From positions 1 to 64,000 of the forward strand of contig JBGALI010000012.1 of NCBI GenBank assembly GCA_044223975.1: a DNA stretch of 64,000 bases, read 5' to 3'. The notes under the pieces are model-generated. The model did no database searches. It was not told the DNA's origin and saw only the letters and a program-made list of their open reading frames with translations. The DNA is from CAZCPB01 sp044223975. GTDB taxonomy: Bacteria; Planctomycetota; Phycisphaerae; Phycisphaerales; UBA1924. Made by a program: the position numbers and the translations under genes. Positions within the stretch are counted from its first letter, which is position 1, and each line of letters opens with the position of its first letter. This document shows positions 60,436 through 64,000 of the stretch, piece by piece.

Positions 60436-62184
60436 TCAGGGAGCGCTACAACGCGCCAATCCCCCACATGGAAGTGGCGCGTCGATCCTCAATCCATCTC
60501 CATGCCGCGGCATCCGCGGCCGGTTGAATTGACTCTGGAATCGCTTTCTTCCGGAACGTGCCCGGACACCGATCTCCTCCCCACTTTGGGGTTGATTCCT
60601 AGACGCATCGAAGCCTGTACCACCCTCACAGGGCGGCCGCACAGGCCTTACGACGACATGCGACCCAGAGGCGCCGATACGACATGAAATGGAGACTTCA
60701 TTTGGCCGCCCAGCCTCAAGGTCAGGCCAGGCCCGCGCACCATCGCCGTCACGCGCCGCCCCTTTTGTGCTGGAGAGCGGCGTGAGCCGCGGACAGCCCC
60801 CGGCTACCCTCCGACTGTCACATTTTCGGAGGGATGCAGACGGCACGGTGACACCCTGAACCAACGCCAAGAATCGGTCATAGAGGCCCTGTAGCTCAGC
60901 GGTTAGAGCAGGCGACTCATAAGCTCGTCCGGGCATTCGGACGAGAGAAGCAAGTTTCGGCGAGGACTCGCCAAGTGTTGAAGTGGCATCACCTTGCGGC
61001 GCGTTCGCTTCCGCTCCCTGCTTCTCCCTGTACCTAGATGTAGACGAGTGCTGATGCGCTTTCTGATGCGCTTCGCCCCCGGGAGCGGCGGCGGCAGCCG
61101 CGGAAAGCATTCCGCCCTTGTTCATCGCGTAGTGTTTCTGCTGGACCGTGATGCTGTGGCCGATCGCGTCTGCCGCCTCGTGCTGCGGGAACGTGTCGAG
61201 CCAATCGGTTTCGATGCTCTGCCGCAGCGATTGGAACGTCTTTGGCCATCGCTTCACGCCCGCGCGGGCCGCGGCTTCCTGGATGGTCCGGGCCATGTTG
61301 TTTGTGCTGTGCGGGATAAGGCGAGACTGTTTCTCGGGCGCGGCGTGGTAGGCGGCCTGGAGCAAAGCGAGCAGCTTTGGGAACACTGGCACTGTGCGCG
61401 TCTGTCCGGTCTTGGGCGCGTAGACGGTGATCGCGTTGGTCTTCCAGTTCATTTTGTCCCATGTCAGGATGTGGGTCTCGCTGGGCACGCGAAGCCCGGC
61501 ATGTCGCGCCAACCCGAAGAGAAGCCGCCAGTCCGGACCTGGGAGTTCGTCAAGCACTTTGTCAGCATCGGCGAGGGACACGTAGTGCTTAGCCCCAGCG
61601 AGCGCCGCGGAGTCCAGCTTACGGAACGGGTCGGCAGGGAGGATTTCAAGCTCTTTGGTGGCGACGGCAAGTAGGGCCTTCGCATTGCGGGCGTGGAGAC
61701 GGATCGTCACTTCCTTCAAGCCTTCGGCCTGTAGGCTCCGGCGCCACGCTGCCGCATCGGCCGGGGTGAGCGCGTCGATGGGGGGATTGGCCGTGAAATG
61801 GTCGCGCAATCGTCTTGCCGTCTGCCGAAGCAGGCGGCGGCTTCCGGGCTTCAAGTCGGCACGCTTGTTTCGCAGCGCGATGGCGAGAAACGTAACGAGC
61901 CGGGGCGACCCTCCCTGCCAGTGCTTCGGCGCCTTGGCCTTGGCGAGTCCGGCCTTCACCATGCGGGCGTGGATCGTCTCGTCAACGCCTGCAAGCCACG
62001 CCGCTGTGGCTGGGCTCAACGCGTAGTTCGCGGCCCTGGAGCCGAGAATGTCGTCGATTCGACGCTGGTATTCCTCCGCTGTGCGATACGTGACCTTCCC
62101 AAGCCGAAGCCACTGGCGGACTCCGGCCGGGGAGGGAAAGAAGGCAATGGCGTAGGACTTGCCGATCTTGACGATGCTGCTCAT
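60436..62184 (-). CDS. tyrosine-type site-specific integrase (C-terminus runs through the att junction)
   Basis: 582 codons. The N-terminal SAM-like core-binding domain (TFLAIALRNKRADLKPGSRR) precedes a catalytic domain with Arg in RHAGLRVPSETHIL, a Lys-containing beta-hairpin (VYAPKTGQTRTVPVF), KTFQSLRQSIETDWL (second Arg box), HEAADAIGHS and the nucleophile Tyr in QQKHYAMNKGG. The element-encoded part ends near codon 413. Beyond 60923 the frame reads the complement of a tRNA 5' half (RAYESPALTAELQGLYD) and then host DNA to a stop at 60436, so the tail of ~165 residues depends on the integration site. It overlaps the XRE gene upstream by ATGA. Confidence 0.88.
   Translation of the reverse strand: MSSIVKIGKSYAIAFFPSPAGVRQWLRLGKVTYRTAEEYQRRIDDILGSRAANYALSPATAAWLAGVDETIHARMVKAGLAKAKAPKHWQGGSPRLVTFLAIALRNKRADLKPGSRRLLRQTARRLRDHFTANPPIDALTPADAAAWRRSLQAEGLKEVTIRLHARNAKALLAVATKELEILPADPFRKLDSAALAGAKHYVSLADADKVLDELPGPDWRLLFGLARHAGLRVPSETHILTWDKMNWKTNAITVYAPKTGQTRTVPVFPKLLALLQAAYHAAPEKQSRLIPHSTNNMARTIQEAAARAGVKRWPKTFQSLRQSIETDWLDTFPQHEAADAIGHSITVQQKHYAMNKGGMLSAAAAAAPGGEAHQKAHQHSSTSRYREKQGAEANAPQGDATSTLGESSPKLASLVRMPGRAYESPALTAELQGLYDRFLALVQGVTVPSASLRKCDSRRVAGGCPRLTPLSSTKGAARDGDGARAWPDLEAGRPNEVSISCRIGASGSHVVVRPVRPPCEGGTGFDASRNQPQSGEEIGVRARSGRKRFQSQFNRPRMPRHGDGLRIDAPLPCGGLARCSAP
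60885..60922 (+). pseudogene. tRNA-Met(CAT) 5' half, cut in the anticodon loop (attachment site)
   Basis: GGCCCTGTAGCTCAGCGG followed by TTAGAGCAGGCGACTCATAA gives acceptor 5' strand, D-arm, 5' side of the anticodon stem (GGCGA) and loop CTCATAA with anticodon CAT. The expected 3' stem strand TCGCC is replaced by GCTCGTCC, and no T-arm or 3' acceptor follows within the window. The break is therefore at the loop, marking the left junction of the integrated element. Confidence 0.8.
60924..60945. repeat. perfect hairpin at the element's left end
   Basis: CTCGTCCG/CGGACGAG with a 6-nt loop, starting two bases after the tRNA break. It may be part of the integrase core or arm sites, or a terminator-like stem for the integrase; there is no T-run. 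Confidence 0.6.
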
Positions 62185-62399
62185 GACTTCCCCTTCCGCT
62201 TGGCGATGGCCGCGGGAAACGTGATCTTCGCCCCGAGTGCCGCGAGGATGGCGTCGGCGCTTGTGAGGCTCAAATCCCCATCCCCCCGAAGGAACCGGGC
62301 CACGCTCGTTTCAATTACTCCGCTTCGCTTGGCAACGGCGTAGCCCGTGAGCCCCTGCCGTTTCACTTCGGCGCGAATTCGGTCGGCGAGTGACTTCAT
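62181..62399 (-). CDS. XRE-family HTH transcriptional regulator
   Basis: A 72-residue protein that is nearly all HTH: KSLADRIRAEVKRQGLTGYA then VAKRSGVIETSVARFLRGDG and a C-terminal LTSADAILAALGAKITF. The longer frame to 62549 has no support; ATG at 62399 coincides with the predicted transcription start of a strong promoter, so the message may be leaderless. Its stop overlaps the integrase ATG (ATGA), so the two form a unit. It likely represses its own promoter through the dyad at 62423-62440 and controls the element's state. Confidence 0.85.
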   Translation of the reverse strand: MKSLADRIRAEVKRQGLTGYAVAKRSGVIETSVARFLRGDGDLSLTSADAILAALGAKITFPAAIAKRKGKS

Positions 62400-62405
62400 G
62401 GCATC

Positions 62406-62440
62406 ACGATACAAGCAACTTGGCACGCTGTCAAGCGTGC
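62406..62440 (-). promoter_or_regulatory. promoter of the XRE-integrase unit with overlapping operator
   Basis: On the minus strand TTGACA (62434-62429), 17-bp spacer, TATCGT (62411-62406). The -35 box is the centre of a perfect inverted repeat GCACGC-N6-GCGTGC (62423-62440). The predicted start at about 62399-62400 falls on the XRE ATG. Confidence 0.7.
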
Positions 62441-62563
62441 TAGTACGGACTTCCTTGCCAATCTTCCGAACTCGGCTTGGCTTTGAGTGGACAGAGCGCA
62501 AAAGGGGTCGATATTGGATGTGGACGCTGCCCTTTGCGGCTTCCTTCACTTGGAGACTGAAAC

Positions 62564-62824
62564 ATGCGAGAAGGACACGGCAGCGGCGCGGACTTGGATT
62601 CTGGCCTTTGGCTTCCCGGCGAAGCAGCGCGGTTCTTGAAGATCAGCACGCGGACGCTGTTCGCGTTAGAGAGCAAAGGAAAGGTCCGTTCGGTGCGGTT
62701 CGGCCGCAGCGTCCGCTACCACCCGGCCGATGTGCGGGACTTTGTGTCCCAGCATCGTCGGCACGAGCCCCGCGAGCCTGTTGCTGTCCACAACTGTGGA
62801 AGCGTGGCCAGCAACAAGGGCTAA
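62564..62824 (+). CDS. excisionase-type (MerR-like HTH_17) DNA-binding protein
   Basis: An 86-residue protein with the winged-helix pattern LWLPGEAARFLKISTRTLFA, LESKGKVRSVRFGRSVRYHP and ADVRDFVSQHR, as in helix-turn-helix 17/excisionase proteins. GGAG lies 9 nt before the ATG. It is divergent from the XRE-integrase unit and just upstream of the primase-like gene (33 bp). It could act as recombination directionality factor or as a regulator; sequence cannot separate these. Confidence 0.85.
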   Translation: MREGHGSGADLDSGLWLPGEAARFLKISTRTLFALESKGKVRSVRFGRSVRYHPADVRDFVSQHRRHEPREPVAVHNCGSVASNKG

Positions 62825-62857
62825 AGCGCCACGGCTGTGGCAAGGCGAGGGATTCAA

Positions 62858-64000
62858 TTGAGCGAAGACAAGGCGATGGGCGCGGGAGCGGCTTCGGTTG
62901 ATCGTGCGGAGCAAATCGGGCGGCTCGCTGCCGTGCTGTTTGAGCCGATGGACTGGGTAGAAGTTCGCACAGTGTGGCCAGACCGCTCGGCCGGTTCGTC
63001 GCGGTGGTGCCGAGCAAACGAGATGGCATCGGCCGAGATGGTCGACTGGATGGGGGCCCAGAACGCGCGGGGACTTGGCATCTTCTACGGCGTGAACCCT
63101 CGCAAGCGAAGTGGCGGCAGCACGGGCGCCGATGTGGCCCTGGCACGGTGCGTGTTCGCGGACTTTGACAACGGCACCGACGTAGCGACCGCCCGCGCCA
63201 AGATTCAGGACGTGGGACTTCCCGCCGCGACGGCAATCGTCGGGAGCGGGCACGGAGTTCATGTGTACTGGCGGCTAGACGAGCCGCTTGCAGACTTGGA
63301 GCGCGCCAAGGCCATCCAGAAGGGCATCGCCGCACACGCGGGGTCGGACGCGAAAGTTTTCGACGCGCCGCGAATCCTCCGCGTCCCCGGATTCCTGAAC
63401 ACCAAGCTCCCACACGCTCCCGTTGTGCTCATCGAATCTGACGCGGGCAGGACCTATCCACTCGCGGAGTTTCCGGGGCATGACAAGCCCTTCTCAAAGG
63501 GCGCGAGTGCGCTTGTACCATCAGTGCCATCGGTAGCATCGGGTGGGGATGGGACTGATGGGACTGATGGGACTGATGGGACTGATGGGACTGATGGTAC
63601 AAGCCCACCCCGCTCCCTGATGCACGATCCCCGAGTCGTGGACGCCATCGACGCATGGGCCCTCACGGCGTTCGGTCAACGGCGTGCACGACTCTGGGGC
63701 TTAGTGACTTCTCTCAAGAACATCCCGGGCATGGAATCTTCGACTGACATGGACCTTCAGCCTGTCGTCATGGCGTGGCTGGGCAAGAACATGGCTTTCG
63801 TCGAGTCCACAGACCCCCGCGTGACAATCGCGGACCTGGAGGAATGCGTGTCGAGATATGACCCCGCCAAGTTCAACCAGTGCATCGGGAACGCGTACGC
63901 GTGGGCCCTGACGCAACCGCCGCACCCGCTGCTGGTCGACAACATCGTTTCCGAGCGCGCGACGCTGGCAAGGATGTTCGAATTTCTCCATCGCTGGCAC
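62858..64000 (+). CDS. primase/replication-type protein of the element (partial, 3' end beyond window)
   Basis: An open frame of 381 codons running off the window edge. The N-terminal part reads like a RepB/archaeo-eukaryotic primase fold: NARGLGIFYGVNPRKRSGG, VALARCVFADFDNGTD (metal-binding Asp-x-Asp), TAIVGSGHGVHVYWRLDEP (conserved GxGxHxYW) and FDAPRILRVPGFLNTK. A (DGT)6 low-complexity linker follows, then a helical region. It probably starts element replication. Start TTG at 62858 with GAGG 7 nt upstream; ATG 62876 is the alternative. It follows the excisionase-like gene on the same strand. Confidence 0.82.
   Translation, partial: MSEDKAMGAGAASVDRAEQIGRLAAVLFEPMDWVEVRTVWPDRSAGSSRWCRANEMASAEMVDWMGAQNARGLGIFYGVNPRKRSGGSTGADVALARCVFADFDNGTDVATARAKIQDVGLPAATAIVGSGHGVHVYWRLDEPLADLERAKAIQKGIAAHAGSDAKVFDAPRILRVPGFLNTKLPHAPVVLIESDAGRTYPLAEFPGHDKPFSKGASALVPSVPSVASGGDGTDGTDGTDGTDGTDGTSPPRSLMHDPRVVDAIDAWALTAFGQRRARLWGLVTSLKNIPGMESSTDMDLQPVVMAWLGKNMAFVESTDPRVTIADLEECVSRYDPAKFNQCIGNAYAWALTQPPHPLLVDNIVSERATLARMFEFLHRWH
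63511..63604 (+). repeat. 9-bp direct repeats inside a 21-bp inverted repeat, within the primase gene
   Basis: Five perfect copies of GATGGGACT (63548-63592) and a sixth divergent copy (63593-63601). Flanking arms 63511-63531 and 63584-63604 are inverted repeats matching at 20 of 21 bases. The repeats keep the reading frame and code for Asp-Gly-Thr units. Confidence 0.9.

Larger units (their letters stand above)
60923..64000 (+). mobile_element. left part of an integrated genetic element (phage-like, satellite or ICE-type)
   Basis: From the cut tRNA-Met to the window end: integrase, XRE regulator, excisionase-like HTH and a primase-like gene, in divergent lysogeny-module layout. The right end, and so the element's kind and size, is beyond the window. 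No structural, conjugation or resistance genes are seen so far. Confidence 0.8.

Noticed and set aside
60885..61060. tRNA-Met with a self-splicing intron
   Set aside because: No 3' tRNA half follows within intron range, and the region is filled by the antisense end of the integrase gene.
63548..63601. CRISPR array
   Set aside because: The repeats are only 9 bp with no spacers and lie in a coding frame; no cas genes are present.

Overview
The window looks like a high-GC chromosome segment from a planctomycete, most likely of the Phycisphaerae/Phycisphaerales type. The grounds are very GC-rich coding sequence, a long minus-strand type IV pilus/type II secretion-like operon with planctomycete-style oversized pseudopilin-like proteins, secreted proteins of the planctomycete kind, a type III glutamine synthetase and a carbamoyltransferase/SxtJ pair. 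This is inference from gene content; no phylogeny was run.

Layout. 1-2771 (minus): an HflK-like/HflC-like SPFH pair, the second cut by the window edge. 3153-4810 (plus): an ABC-2 permease and a tiny single-pass membrane protein, closed by an intrinsic terminator. 4897-6829 (minus): a GT4 glycosyltransferase and an unknown protein. 7077-13293 (plus): tRNA-Leu(GAG), a secreted S9 peptidase, a secreted protein with a CX4CH motif and a coiled-coil lipoprotein. 13306-17758 (minus): SGNH-like/TPR protein, NodU/TobZ-type carbamoyltransferase and an SxtJ membrane protein that seems to start at CTG. 18070-34108 (minus): a 16-kb pilus/secretion operon. In transcription order it has a PilB-like ATPase split by a frameshift, PilT, PilB, PilC, four pilin-like proteins and a 1632-residue pilin-like protein.

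34307-36999 (plus): a stand-alone CoaB and an RluA-methyltransferase fusion. 37018-47397: a C1/molybdenum island. It has an NO-stress Fe-S repair protein (ric) with a dyad upstream, formate-THF ligase (fhs), a CMD-family protein, moeA-mobA-fdhD, and a convergent two-gene NAD-type formate dehydrogenase (Mo-bis-MGD alpha subunit and NuoE/NuoF-fused beta subunit). Together these make the cofactor, sulfurate it, oxidise formate and feed formate to folate. 47663-54956: tRNA-Phe(GAA), a lone Opp/Dpp-type ATPase, a CPA2 antiporter, hutH translationally coupled to trpA, and glnN. 55041-60060: a TetR regulator with a good promoter/operator, followed by an RND adaptor and pump.

60885 to the end: the left end of an integrated element. 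A tRNA-Met(CAT) gene is cut exactly in its anticodon loop. To its right are a tyrosine integrase, an XRE regulator with a leaderless promoter and operator, an excisionase-type HTH protein and a primase-like replication gene running off the window. The integrase reading frame continues across the tRNA half into host DNA.
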